A stretch of DNA of 64,000 bases, from positions 1 to 64,000 of the forward strand of contig WEDG01003977.1 of NCBI GenBank assembly GCA_017591395.1, read 5' to 3'. The stretch is from Schistocephalus solidus. Taxonomy: Eukaryota; Platyhelminthes; Cestoda; Diphyllobothriidea; Diphyllobothriidae. The first letter of the stretch is position 1. Every line of letters starts with the position of its first letter. A program made the translations under genes and the position numbers. The notes beneath the pieces are model-generated. The model was not told the origin of the DNA and ran no database searches. It was given only the letters and a program-made list of their open reading frames with translations. Of the stretch, positions 36,730 to 48,962 are shown in pieces.

Positions 36730-38400
36730 TAGATAACTTACTGATGAACTTTGTTTACCACTGTCCATCATATTCCAAAAGTCCTTTGAAGAAAACAAAC
36801 TCCCGGAAGAATGGAGGTTTGCATTCATCGCCCCGATCTATAAAGGAGGTTCACGACTGGACTGTGAAAATTACCACATTGTCAGTTTAACTTGCATAGC
36901 GTGTAAAATAATGAAGGGTATTATCAAGAGGCATTTAATGCGCTATCTGGAAACCGACCAAATCAAATATGATGTCAAACACGGCTTCCGTCTAGGACGT
37001 TCTTGTCTCACGAGTGCCCTTCAGTCGCATGAGAAATAGACAAAGGCCACAGATAAGGGTCATTCAGTAGATGTTGTATGTTTTGACTTCAAGAAGGCCT
37101 TTGCTTGTGTACCACACGGGCTTCTTTTACAGAAGATTTGGAACGTCGGTATTTGAGGAAAACTTTTCAATTGGATCAAGAGTTTTATTTCTTTGAGAGT
37201 ACAGAGAGTTGTTGTTGGAAACTCTAGCTCAGAATGGGCAAAAGTAGAAAGTGGTGTTCCACAGGGTTCTGTTTTGGGCCTCCTACTCTTTCTTATCTAC
37301 ATTTGCGGCTGTCTAAATGACCTAGATTGTGAAGCTGTCATGTTCACAGATGACATATAAATATGGACTGAAGTCGGCTGCGCTGATGAAGCAAACGGGT
37401 TAAGGTCGAATTTCGACAAACTAAGTGCCTGGTCGGCTAGGTGGCTGCTTAAGTTTAATGTATCCAAGTGCGTGATCCTACACATAAGCGCCGGTGGAAA
37501 AGTATCTCTGAAAAACCAGTACTTTATAAATGGCACTGCACTATTTTTTCTAGTTCACCATTTATTTCAAAACATCGCTAATTTTTGACATATCAGGACA
37601 AGTTATGTATTTGTATATTTTATCTGCACAGATTGTCATAACTTTATTTCGTTACTAATGTTTGCTTAGACAGTGCCTTGCCGTTGCTACCAAATATAAA
37701 TTCTAAATAAATTAATTGAAATAGGTAGATACACACAAAGATCTGGGCATGTGAACAAGTGCAAATTTGATGCCATCAGAACACTGTAAGAAAGCAGTAC
37801 AGAAGGCAATATGTACACTGCATTGGATCAGACGTCCGTTTAAAATAATTCCCCCTGATCTCTTCGGAAAATTCTATGGAATCTTCGTGAGACCGCACTT
37901 TGATAACGGAATACCAGCCTGGATACCTAGGAAGAAGCAAGATGTTGAACTCCTCGAACAGGTGCAATAGAGAGCAACGAAGATGGTCTACGGTTTTAAG
38001 AATTTACCGTACCAAGACAGATTGAATAAGCTTGACTTATTTCCTCTTTCCTACAGGCACTTACGTTGTAGCCGGCTCTGGACATTCCGGATTATCTGGG
38101 GCCATGATTCCTCTCTGAGATCGGAGGATTTCTTCGAGTTTGCCTGCACAACTCATCTGCGTGGTCATCCTTACAAGGTCAATAGCGAACGCATGCGATT
38201 GAACCTCAGAAAGTTTTTTCTTCAGCCAACGAGTGGTACGAGCTTGGAACTCGTTACCAAGTGAGACGGTTACCTCTGACAGCATTTCTGGTTTTAAAAG
38301 AAGGCTTGATGACATAATATTTGACAAAAGACGACTCTCACAACATGATTTCTTAAAACCAGCCTTTTAAAATCTTTCGGTTTCTACTTTTCTTCCACAA
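36730..38400 (+). mobile_element. LINE family F reverse transcriptase, decayed and interrupted
   Basis: Frameshifted RT domain. Recognisable pieces are an RT start with IYKGGSRLD, the palm near 37080-37300 (DFKKAF, VPQGSVLG) and a metal-binding box near 37340, all with stops. The sequence is interrupted at about 37545-37730 by a small repeat that also occurs at 55738-55872. It resumes with the thumb (RPHFDNGIPAWIPRKKQDVELL, LPYQDRLNKLDLFPLSYR, CTTHLRGHPYKV). The end near 38400 is approximate. It is related to family B but distinct. Confidence 0.75.
37545..37730 (+). repeat. Small repeat G, copy 1, inserted in LINE F
   Basis: Shares the block around TTTAGACAGTGCCTT-like sequence and the AAATATAAATTCTAAAT tail with 55738-55872. 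It splits the RT frame of LINE F, so it arrived later. It has no coding capacity and could be a SINE or the 3' end of another element. Boundaries are approximate. Confidence 0.55.
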
Positions 38401-39325
38401 TTTTTGGTCTATAGCTGTGAACACGCATTTAAAGTAATGTTATGCTTTGACTCAAACATTTTTTTAAATGTTCACCATTTTTATATTGACTGTACACATG
38501 CAATGATAGTTTTACATTAATAGGGTCATCAAGGGCAATGCCTGTAACCCTTAATAATATACAATACACAAATATCGAACTATGACTGGGACCTCTGATG
38601 GAGTTATCTAACAAGCCTTTGATTTCATTGGAGTAAATAGCTCTGAAACAAACGAACGGATAAAATTTAAGTACAGTTTTATGCTGCGTAATATTGCAAA
38701 TCATATATCTCCTATTGAGGGTGCGCATTCGTTTCTGTCAAGCTGTGGGTTGGGATTTAGCGTCGCGCACCCTAAGTGACTGCGCTCGCTTAGTCCTCAT
38801 GAACCAATATAAGTCACTCTCTTTTCCTTCATAGAAGTCGACTTCATACTATCAAAGAAGGAGACTAGGATGGAATTCTGTCAAAAATGGTATGGCTCAG
38901 TTTCCCCTGACCTTGCCCTAATAAAGAGGAAACTGCAAAAAATTACACTGTCAAAAAGCAACACGGAAATGACTACTCATGCTTTTATGTTGAAGGAGTC
39001 ACACCCAATGTCATAAACGGCCTCGCCGTCTAAAACCTTGGTTAACTCTGTACAGAAACCGACTATAATTGATCTTTGGGGATCTGAAAACAACATTTAT
39101 TCTCTAATTCCCACACCCAGATCAAGTCCACCAGTAACACCTAGTAAACCATCACAGATTTTTACTTCGAAGACAAGTCTTACTAAATCTCAGCCACTCA
39201 AAAACCAACTCGAAAAATGCCTCCAACCCAACTGCTTTTAATTTCCAACTGCCTCAGAATCTAAATCGAGGCTGCTTAACCAAACATGTCAGTATTCTGG
39301 TCTATGAATGTTGCTCCTGCTCCAC
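38401..39325. other. Unassigned region with a Ser/Pro/Thr-rich short frame
   Basis: A plus-strand open frame at 39038-39241 encodes TIIDLWGSENNIYSLIPTPR and a Ser/Pro-rich stretch. This could be low-complexity ORF1 sequence of a LINE or chance. Nothing else is recognisable. Confidence 0.3.
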
Positions 39326-40848
39326 TTATTTATTTATTTATTTATTACCAGTTTACAGGCAAGGTCAAAACACATATAAAGAAGGGGATCAAGCTGGCAG
39401 TAAAAATAACTTTTGATAGTTGTTTCAGGTGTTTTCAGGAGAAAAAACTGCAGCTTATTGAGTAATTAAAGTTCAGGACAGGGAAGCGTTAACACAGGTG
39501 GCCGGTGAAGAACTTCTGCATTCAGTGTTATGGATCCGGTATTCTGCACTAGCAGGTATGTCGGCGAGCGGCTGTTCGCTTTCGACTGAGAAATAAGCCG
39601 GATGAGGTCTGCAGAGCCAGCAATATTGCCCTCAGCATGAAGCCCAGCATAGGATTCAGAGTCCGTGAACGCCATCAGAACCGAAGAGAGCTTCCACAGA
39701 GTCAGCACCCAAAGTTTTGGAAGGTGTCCTGAATGTAGAAAACTAGCGACAGCTCGCGTAAACAAGGGATAGCTTTGCTGAATTGTAATACTTCTGGGTA
39801 GCTTATTCCAGATTGCTATAGCATTTACCGAAAAAACTGACGGTATCTAACAGTGCTTGCCAAAGGAAGAAATGCAAAACATCTCGATAACTGGTGCACC
39901 GAGAGTTGTCAGACTGCCTCAGAGATGTAAGGAGGTTAAAGTTACAACTGTTTAAAAGTTAAAAAAAGTAAAAATAGTCGCTTCTGTAATCTGCGAAGCC
40001 ACAGCGGATCAAGGCTTGTTAGCTCACAGCGTTGTTGGAAGGACAGGTTTGGTGTTCTGAATAGAAAACTCTTTTTGTAAAGAAGTGCTGGACTGATTCT
40101 ATCTTCTTTCGTTCACTAGCGTGCGGAAGGCTTAATAGAAACGAGCAGTATTCCAGACAAGGCCTGACATACATTTTATAGAGGTTGATTCTAATGTTGA
40201 CAGTTTTAAAATATCTGAGAATAAACCCAGTAGTTTGGCGTGCTTTCTAGACAATCAGTGCGCAGTGCTCTGACAGATTAAGACAACTAGAATATTATAT
40301 ATCCATATCCTTTATAACTCCGGGCATATTAAGGTCATGACCATCTATGCTTAGGTAGGGCTGATGGTTGTCACCAATAACCATAACGGAGCACTTGTGC
40401 GAAGAAAGTGAAAGGCGCCATGTGCGACACCACTGAGCGAAGGCCTGAAGATCCTTTTTTAAGAGCTCTAGCGCGATGTTGCGATCAACCGGTTTATATC
40501 AAAATGCAACTTATAAATCGTCAGCGCACATAAAGGGCCAACCATACTGAAAACAATCAGGAACATCGTTGACAAAGAGGCAATAAAGAAGCGGGCCGAG
40601 CACGCTGCCTTGAATAACTCCGCTCCTCACATGCGTGGGGTTAGAGATAACATCAGAAATTTTAACCCGTTGTGCGCGAGCATTCAAATAGGAGGATATT
40701 AAGTTCAGAAGCTTGTTACCTATGCCGAAGGAGGCAAGTTTCAGCAGTAGGAGGTTATAGTCAACACGATCAAAAGCGTTCGTTAAATCGAAATAAACGG
40801 ATAAATTGCAAAACCGCTGTCTCTAGATTGTAGCACATGATCAATGTA
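39326..40848 (-). mobile_element. LINE family A copy 5, 5'-truncated 3' third
   Basis: Minus-strand copy of the family A 3' region. The tail is a TTTA repeat at 39326-39350. The 3'UTR frame at 39765-39466 has the same residues as at 49217-49411 (VLTLWKLSSVLMAFTDSESYAGLHAEGN). The RT remains up to the FTKAFD-like region near 40800, where it is truncated. Confidence 0.82.
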
Positions 40849-40961
40849 GCAGTTTGCCCTCCACACCACAGCACGTCCCCTCCACTGACGTTTTCCTAGT
40901 GGTCTTCTGGTAGGAAAGGTCCTACTAGACTAGTAGACTCATCCAACCCTCTGCTCCGTTC
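40849..40961. other. Short spacer
   Basis: About 110 bp with no feature seen between two LINE ends. Confidence 0.3.
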
Positions 40962-42255
40962 AGTGTATTTGGGGGAAATAGGCTTACGCCTTTTAACTCC
41001 CTGTATGTTACATAAAAGTCGCAAGTTTTAGAAGCAATGCAAGAAGTTTCATTCAGGTGCATATAGGCAGATTTACGAAGCAAACTGGTATTTTTAATGG
41101 TAATTAAGCATATAGTCTTCGTTGTTCTTTAACATATGTATACCAAGCCGATGTTTGAATGCCTCCACAGACTGGGAAATTACAATTGCCTCAAATACGT
41201 TATTCCATGGTTCCACGTCACGGTTTGAGAAAAAATACTTCCTCAAATCCAATCTTACTTGGGGCACATGCAGCCTTCTTTGCCATGTTTGCACAGTATG
41301 ACGATGGTTTGAGAGTGGGTATTATCCACCTTCCCAAGTCCTTTAGACCACTGATGAAGTTCTGATATTCAAACCTTATCATCCCTCTGTAACTAGACCG
41401 CAGTTAAAGTTGGGATTTGTTTAAATTATGGTTCAGCAGCCACTCATCACACCATATTTGCAAGCGATCTAAGATTTTTTGCAATTTCCACTTATCCTCC
41501 GGTTTTTCAATCAAGTGTCATAACTTCAGATCGTCGGTGAACATTACCTTCTCGCATGTAAGACAATCAAGGCAGTCGTTCACGTTTATCAGAAACAAAC
41601 TGGGACCCAGCACGCTCCCTTGCGGAACTCCACTGTGAACGGTTTTCCAGTGAGACTTGGTGTCTCCAATACAAACACGTTGGCTCCTGCCTGTGAGAAA
41701 GTCGGCCAACCATTTAAGTAGGTTGCCTGTCACACCCATTTGACGCAGCTTAAATATTAGACGTCTTTGTGGAACCCTGTCAAAGGCTTTGCTTAAGACA
41801 ATGTTGACCGCATCGACTGACAAACTCACTTTTAATTATTTCGTCCAGCTTTTCATGTATGTGAGCAAGTTTGTGAGGCAGGATCTCTTCAATATACCTC
41901 ATTCGTTCCGTTTTGACTATCTTCTCCATCATTTTACAACAGATACTTGTGAGGCTGTCTGGTCTGAAACAATTTGGTGATGTCCTCTCTCCTCTTTTAT
42001 AGATGAGGGTTATTTTGGCTATCTTGCACTCAGTAGGCAGAACCCCCGCCTCCATCAAACTTTCAAAGATCTTGGAAAGCGGAGAGGCCAGCTGATCAGT
42101 CAGTTCATTGAGAACTTTTGCGGATATACCACCTGGGCCAGGCGATTTTGTGAGCTGTTTCAGAGTTTTCCTTACTGTGTCTATTGAGAACGATACCGTG
42201 CTTATTTTGTTTGAAGGTGTGGAGATACTGTAGTATTCTTCCTCGTCAACAGGCG
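40962..42255 (-). mobile_element. LINE family C copy 3, 3' half of an element split by LINE A copy 2
   Basis: Minus-strand RT and 3' end. 42058-41780 holds the RT start (LPTECKIAKITLIYKRGERTS, DSLTSICCKMMEKIVK). 41829-41518 holds the palm (NIVLSKAFDRVPQRRL, GVPQGSVLGPSLFLINVNDC, VMFTDDLKL, where the usual A of FADD is T). The thumb at 41294-41094 shows QVRLDLRKYFFSNRDVEPWN. The 3' end lies near 40962. At 42255 homology stops exactly where the copy at 49592-50790 takes it up again, so the two are halves of one insertion. Confidence 0.85.
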
Positions 42256-42536
42256 GTTCCTCTGTATACAGTGGAAGCGCGTCGTTTGAAATTGTTTTCG
42301 AAATTCAAATCGTTCGAGCCTACGAATTTTTAGTCTCTACCTCAGTGTAGAAGATACGGTGCTGGGAAATCATTAAAGCATTGTCTTTATATTCCCCTGA
42401 GTTCGCAAATTGTGATTCGGACGTAAGGATTCGGAGGCTCTTAAACAACAAAATTCCACTATTGCAGATTTTTCCCTGTCCCAGGATTGATCTCAACTGG
42501 AATTGCAAGCCTCGATCTTTGCTCGTTTCTGAAACT

Positions 42537-44083
42537 CTTTTTTTTAATTCAATTTATTGAGGGAAATAGGCATGGGCCTTTGAGTACCCTATTTGTAACG
42601 TAAAATTAAGTGCGGTATACAGAGAAACCGTGTGGGTTGCAAAGGTACAAAAGGCGGTCATAAAATTTGACAAGTGGTGCACGACTCTCGAGGGTTAAGA
42701 TAAATGCCTCATCGCTCAGACTCGTTGCGGAACATAAAACTGTCAAGGTTTCTTTTAAAGCTTTCCAGCGATGGTGACATCACAACGTCTTCAGGGAGGG
42801 CATTCCATGGTTTAACCACTCTGACAGAGAAGGAGAACTTGCGCACATCCAGTCTCGCCTGCTGGACACGCAGTTTCAATGGGTGACCTCGGAGATGGGT
42901 CGTGGTGGCAAATTCAAAGAAGTCCGAGAATTCCAGGCAACAATCCAATCCCTTCACAATGCGGAATGTCTGCAGGAGATCACCACGCATTTGCCTATAA
43001 CTCAAAAAGGAACAGATTAAGATTCATTAGGCGGGTTGGATATGGCAAGGAGCTTTGACTTCTAACCATTTTTGGTGGCTTTCCTCTGAACTCTTTCGAG
43101 GCAGTTCTGATCTTGAACTGTCCAGGGTTTCCTGACGTGCATAGCATATTCCAAATGTGGCCTAATGAATGTTCCAAAGGTCTTAGCAAAAAGATCTTCA
43201 TCGAAATCCAAAAAGGCTCGTCTGATGGCATGCAACACCGAAATTGCCCTCTTCGCCACTTTCGAGCAGTGAGACGATGGTTTTAAGGTGGTTGTCATCA
43301 GCACACCAAGGTCCTTTTGGGTTTCCACGTCTTTTAAGGCTTCACCGTTGAGAAAGTAACTTCTACTTTCGGCAGATCCAGACGGGTTGCCTAAGCGAAG
43401 TATTGTACACTTATCGACGTTGAACCGCAAAAGCCAATGATTCGACCACTCCTCCAACCGAGTTAGGTTGATCTGCAGTTTATCTTCGTCAGCAGGGCTC
43501 TGGATTACATTCCAGATTTTAATGTCGTCGGCAAACATTGCTGCTTCACAGTCGAGATTCCTGACACAATCGTTCACGTATATTAAAAACAGTATTGGCC
43601 CTAGTACTGAACCCTGAGGAACCCCACTCTCGACCACAGCAGAACTTGACCTCTCTTGGCCGATGCACACAACCTGGCGCCGACCCACGAGGAAGTTTTC
43701 GATCAACTTGAGGAGGTTACCTCTGATTCCAATTCTTTCTAGCTTGTAAAGCAGTCTCTCGTGCGGCACAGTATTGAAGGCCTTTTGAAAGTCAATGAAG
43801 GCAATGTGAACCGCGTGTCTATCTTCAAGTGCTTGGGTCCACCTCTGGAGCGAATACAGCAAATTCGTTGTGCATGATCTTCCTTTTCTGAACCCGTGTT
43901 GACAGCTTGATAACAAATTATGAGTCTCTAGGAATTTCACCAATTCGCTCTTGATGATCCTTTCCATAATCTTGCCAAGGATGCATGTTAAGCTTATGGG
44001 CCTGTAGTTTGTCACTGACGCCCGGCGACCGCTTTGTACAAGGGAGTTATATGTGCCAGCTTCCAATCAAGAGGAAGTTGGCT
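42537..44083 (-). mobile_element. LINE family B copy 1, 5'-truncated, inserted in LINE A copy 2
   Basis: Minus-strand RT, open for 334 codons at 44066-43062: ASVTNYRPISLTCILGKIME, SSCQHGFRKGRSCTTNLL, IDFQKAFNTVPHERLLYK, GVPQGSVLGPILFLIYVNDC and AMFADDIKIWN. The catalytic Asp of the KAFD motif is Asn here; the copy at 54.4 kb keeps Asp. The thumb continues in another frame at 43005-42709 (YRQMRGDLLQTFRIVKGLD, TTHLRGHPLKLR). The 3' end is AATTGAATT followed by an A-run (TTTTTTT on plus at 42538-42545). The copy is truncated upstream of the RT, as expected for incomplete target-primed reverse transcription. Confidence 0.88.
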
Positions 44084-44309
44084 GTGTGCTCCCTGCATCT
44101 GCTTTCAATCGTGGATAGGGCTCAAACCAAAGGCTGAGTCCTTAAATTTTCACCTTTTTATTGTTGAATATCCTTAGCAACTCTCTGTTAATTTTGTCGA
44201 TTCTAACATCAATTGCATTCGCTCTGTATCCCCATAAGTTTTCAAAACGCAGGTACCTTAAGTTTATTGCCACGAAAAATTGGTCCGTGACCTAGTTTCG
44301 CACATGCAC

Positions 44310-44380
44310 CGCAAAATCACGTTGAACCGTTTATCGACCCTTCTAACCACTTGGCCATATTGGCAGGGGATTTTGATCAG
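44310..44380 (-). repeat. tRNA-Ser-like block in LINE A copy 2 (antisense to the element)
   Basis: The minus strand reads TGGCCAAGTGGTTAGAAGGG, an A-box-like sequence, followed by a degenerate B-box region (GTGCGAAACTAGG). Homologous to 30050-30130 and 32095-32145. Confidence 0.5.
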
Positions 44381-47300
44381 CGAATAAATGGACAAGCAGA
44401 AAAAAGTTGCAACTATCGTTATTCTGCTAATTGTTCACCTCCCGCTAAACGGGCAAAAAGTCTAGTTAGCTCAGTTAATGTAGCTTACAAAGATAAAACT
44501 TGTATGGTTTGTTTCAGCCTCCTACAGAAATTCTTAGGGATGGAGCAGGAGGTAGGCATTCTAAGGCAAAAAATAGATAACTTTAAGAAATCTATTTCTT
44601 GTTAACGTGTTTAAAAAGCTCCTGTCCGTAAAATACCTGCCGCAAAGTGAATTTCGTATGCACAAGCTTACCTGATACTCACATAAAAGCTATCGCGTTT
44701 ACCGAACCCATTAAACCAAAGGATGGTTAGCTAGTTCGAAATGGTATCCCATCTAGTCCTTGCTCCACATCATCATCACTAAGCTCAGGCAGCATTAGCA
44801 ATAATCTGGCCTTATGACCCAGTGCTACATCGCTGCTAGACGTTGCACAAACATGTGATGTTGAAGAGGTGGGTGAGTTTGTAAGGCCAACGAGGAAGGG
44901 GTCTAAGAAGACCAAGCCGTACACGGATTCGGCTCCAGCCTGCCCAACACCTTGTTCATCTGTACCTAGCGGACCAAGTGAACTGGTAACCAGTATTTAC
45001 TTAGCTGAAAGATCTGAGTTACAAACGTGCCTTTGATTGATTCGAAACGATAATGCTATCATAAAGAGGGCCCCAGAGTCAGCGTCAATAATTCCAAAGG
45101 AGCGAGTAAAACATGACTTGGATCTCCTTCCATTCTATGCAAAAACGTTGCTTACGGACGGCGAGTCCATCCACATTCTCAAGGCATATAGATTAGGGAA
45201 GGCTCTGTCAGCACCCGAATCAAATCCTTGACCAAGACCTCTTAAAATCCTCTTGGAAAACGAAGCACAGGCACAGCTCCTACGACAGAGAAAATCAACC
45301 CTACGGGGTCTGCATTCTGAAGTTTTTTTCAACCGGAATACCGGCTGAAAGAGCGAATGAAAATGAGACAATAATATAACTGGAAATACGAAGGACCAAT
45401 GGTGAGGTACATCAATAAATAAAGAACGGACATATATTTCAAGTGAAAATAGCATTTCTTTGGCCGAAGGCAGTCACTCTGGCAGCCTAACTGTCCCGTT
45501 TCAGAAACCGAAAACCTGCCCGCTTAAAATATGCGTCCTAAATGCCAGATCTCTGCTGAATACGATGCCAATGCCCAGACTTTGGTTTTCTTCCACCGCC
45601 CCGACATTGTAATAGTTACAGAGACATGGGCAATACCCTGTGTATCCGACTTCGAACTCTTAATTCTAGGCTACGCTTACATTAGCAATGATGGACACGA
45701 GGGCCGTGGCGGAGGAAGCTGTATCTAGGTTAAGCAACCACTTACATTCCTGCCATTGGATCATCGAAAATTTACCGCGGTAGAAGAGAGCTGTTGGCTC
45801 CGAGTGGTTCTAAAGTATAACTACTCTTTACTCATTAGATATAGTCATTTGGGACCAGGTAGTTGATTTTCCCACCCGAGAATCAAACATACTTGATCTT
45901 ATTTTCTGTAGAAGTCGTCAGCCGTTATCAGTGTCAACTTTAGATCCACTTGGGAGTTCTGAACATGCTATAGTTCTTTCTTTACTAGAACTCGAGGCTA
46001 ATGAAACGTTTTCCAAAAAATACAGTTTTTCCGGAATTTCAGATCAGCAAATATAGGTGAATTGCTAGCACATCTCAATTCCCACGATTGGACTAACTTC
46101 TTTGTATGTTTGCATGTGAATGTTTGTACTGATACATTGTACCAAGTGCTAGGTCCGCTCATTTATCGTTTTGTTACCCGTAAGAAAATAATTAATGTCA
46201 AGGATGAAGTCTACATCCCTTTATCATTCCGCCGTTTACTGCAAAGACTCTTCTGTCGTTTTCATCTACAAAACGACACTTCCGTCCTGCCCTTGATCCA
46301 GCAAATCTTTGAAGAGGGTACGAGGCTGTCTGACGAAAAACGACTAACTGATGAGGTCAGCTTTTTCGAAAACCCCTCTTTAAATTTTGTGAAGCTCTAT
46401 TCGCGCACAGTAAAAGCGCAGAGAAACACGCAGCACCCTGTACTTCGAGACGACTTAGGAGACCCTACAGCTGACGCTAATTTGGTAGCTGATAGCTTCA
46501 ATGCGTTCTTCTCTAGAACTTTTAGCAAACATTCTAAGCTTCTTTTCCTAACATCCGGGTTTGGACCGGTAAGGTTCTAGAAACCATAACTTTTACCTTC
46601 TGGGACGTGACCGTAGCCATTCGGCGTTTTCATCAATCTTACAGTCCTGGACTAGATGGCTTTCCGGTCAGCGATCTAAAGGTAGATGCAAATGCTATAT
46701 TTCTGTCCCTTCTGTATTAGATATTTAATCTTGCTCTCGAAAGTGAAACCTTCCCTATTTTATGGAAGGAATCGCACTTTCTGCCTATACCAAACATGGC
46801 CGACCTACGTCATTTGAGGATTTTAGGCCAATAAATACACTGCCTGCAGTCTCGAAGATCTTACAGACCTTGATCAATGACAAGATGGTGCCTCACCTTA
46901 CAGAGAATAACTTACTTAATGCGGCTCAGCATGGGTTCCTCGAAAAAAGTTCTTGTGACACCTGCCAACTCTCTTTTTTTGATCATGTGCTACAATCTAG
47001 AGACAGCGGATTTGTAATTTACACCATTTACTTCGATTTCACGAAGGCTTTTGATCGTGTTGACCATGATCTTCTTCTGCTGAAACTTGCCTCCTTCAGC
47101 ATAGGTAACAAGCTTCTGAACTTAATATTGTCATATTTGAATGTTTACGCACAAAGAATTAAGATTCCCCATGTTATCTCCGAACATGTGAGGAGTGGAG
47201 TTATTCAGAGTAGCCTGCTCGGCCCGCTTCTATTTTGCCTTTTTGTCAACGATGTTTATAATTGTTTTCAGTATGGTAGGCCCTTTATGTGCGCTGACGA

Positions 47301-47471
47301 TTTAAAAGTTGCCTATCGATATAAACCAGTGGATCACAACATCGTGCTTCCTCTCTCAAAAAGGATCTTCAAGCCTTCGCTCAGTGGTGTAGCACATGAC
47401 GCCTTTCCCTTTCTTGGCACAAATGCTCCGTTATGGTTGTTGGCGACAACCATCAGCCCAATCTAAGCATA

Positions 47472-47680
47472 TAAATAAATAGGTTTATTGATTCGGCACT
47501 GCTTGGCGCCGTCAAATCCTTAGAACACAGGAAATAACCTAAAACAAACTCCTCTTTTCATTTAACACTTAAGCTTTGGTTTGTTTTTTTGCTTAAATAG
47601 CAGTGTTGAAATGACGAGTTGGTTTTAAGTAAAAAAACCTGTTTTCCAAGGTTTAGAAATAGCAAAAATGAAGTAAAAAC
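47472..47680 (-). mobile_element. Small SINE-like insertion X in LINE A copy 2
   Basis: About 209 bp absent from LINE A copy 1 at the matching point (35455). It is flanked by AGCATA (47466-47471) and AGCTATA (47681-47687), a plausible target-site duplication. Read on the minus strand it ends in an AATAAACCTATTTATTT tail. It has no open frame, and no tRNA-like boxes were found, so its class is uncertain. Confidence 0.55.
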
Positions 47681-48067
47681 AGCTATACGGTTACGTTATA
47701 AATGTGCCCGGAGTTATAAAGGATATGGGCGCATCATATTCTAGAAGTCTTAATTTGTCAGAGCACTGCACCCTGATTGTCTCTCAAGCACGCAAAACTA
47801 CTGGGTTTATTTTCAGAAATTTCAAAACCGTGAATATTAGAATCAGTCTTTATTAAATGAATGACAGAATTAGCTTGAACTACTGCTCGTTTCTGTTTAG
47901 CCTTTTGCATGCTAGTGAACGGAAGGAGATAGAATCAGTCCAGCACTTATTTTAAAAAAGATTTTCCTCTTCAGAACACAGAAACCTGTACTAACAACAA
48001 CGATGTGAGCTTAAAAGCCTCAACCCGTTGTGGTTTCGCAGATTACAGAAGCGACTTTTTTTACTTT

Positions 48068-48962
48068 TTTAATAATAATAATAATAATAGTTGTATTTAA
48101 TACCGGTTTACAGGCATTTGTCCGATGAAATATTCAGTGAGTAGAGGCTGGCAGTGAAAAAAAAACTTCTGAATATATATCATTATAAGTGTTTTTCCTA
48201 TTTTCATGTTATTCAGGAGAAAAAACTGCCACCTATAAGGATGATAGCAATTCAGATCAGGGAAGGGCTAACACAATTGCAGTCTGTATGCAGTCTCTCT
48301 GTCTTTGCTAGGAACCGGGATTCTGCCTCAGGCAAGAAAGCATCCGTGTACGGTCGCTCACTGTCTGCCGAAGAAGTCAACGGGTGCAGGCTGCAGAGAC
48401 GGTGCCGTATCCCTCAAGGTAACACCTGGGATCAAGTTCAGATGCCGCGCACTCCGTCGAACAGGAAAACAGATTCTACCGTGTCGGCGCCCAGAATTCT
48501 TGGAAACTGTTCTGAATGCAAAAAACTAGTAATGGTAATCTTTAACAAAGAATAACTCCGTTGGACTTTTATATTATGGGGAAGTTTATTCCACATGACC
48601 ATGGCGTTTACCGAAAAGAACCGTCGATACTTAACTGTGCGAGCTAATGGAAGAAATAAAAAGACATTGCGATGACTGCTGCGCCGAGGATGGTCAAGCT
48701 GCCTCACAGTGATAAGGGGATTAAATGTACGATTATTCAAAAGCTTAAACAGCAAAAATAGTCCCTTCTGCACTCGGCGAAACCATAAGGGATCAATGTT
48801 AACAAGCACACAGCGTTCTTGATACGACAGATTACGGTGCTCCAACGATAAAATTCTTTTCGTGAAGAAGTGTTGGACCGATTCTATTTTCTTCCGTTCG
48901 CTAGTGCGCAGAAGGCTAAATAGAAACGAGCAGTATTTCAGGCCAGGTCTAACGTACATTTT
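48068..48962 (-). mobile_element. LINE family A' copy 2, 5'-truncated, inserted in LINE A copy 2
   Basis: The minus-strand frame at 48959-48438 encodes the same 173-residue RT tail as 116-637 (VRPGLKYCSFLFSLL to DGVRGI). The 3'UTR follows down to an ATT trinucleotide repeat at 48068-48090. The 5' truncation falls immediately before the ATG of this frame. Flanking ACTTTT occurs on both sides (near 48062 and 48965), a possible short target duplication. The host LINE A copy 2 sequence resumes on either side. Confidence 0.88.
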
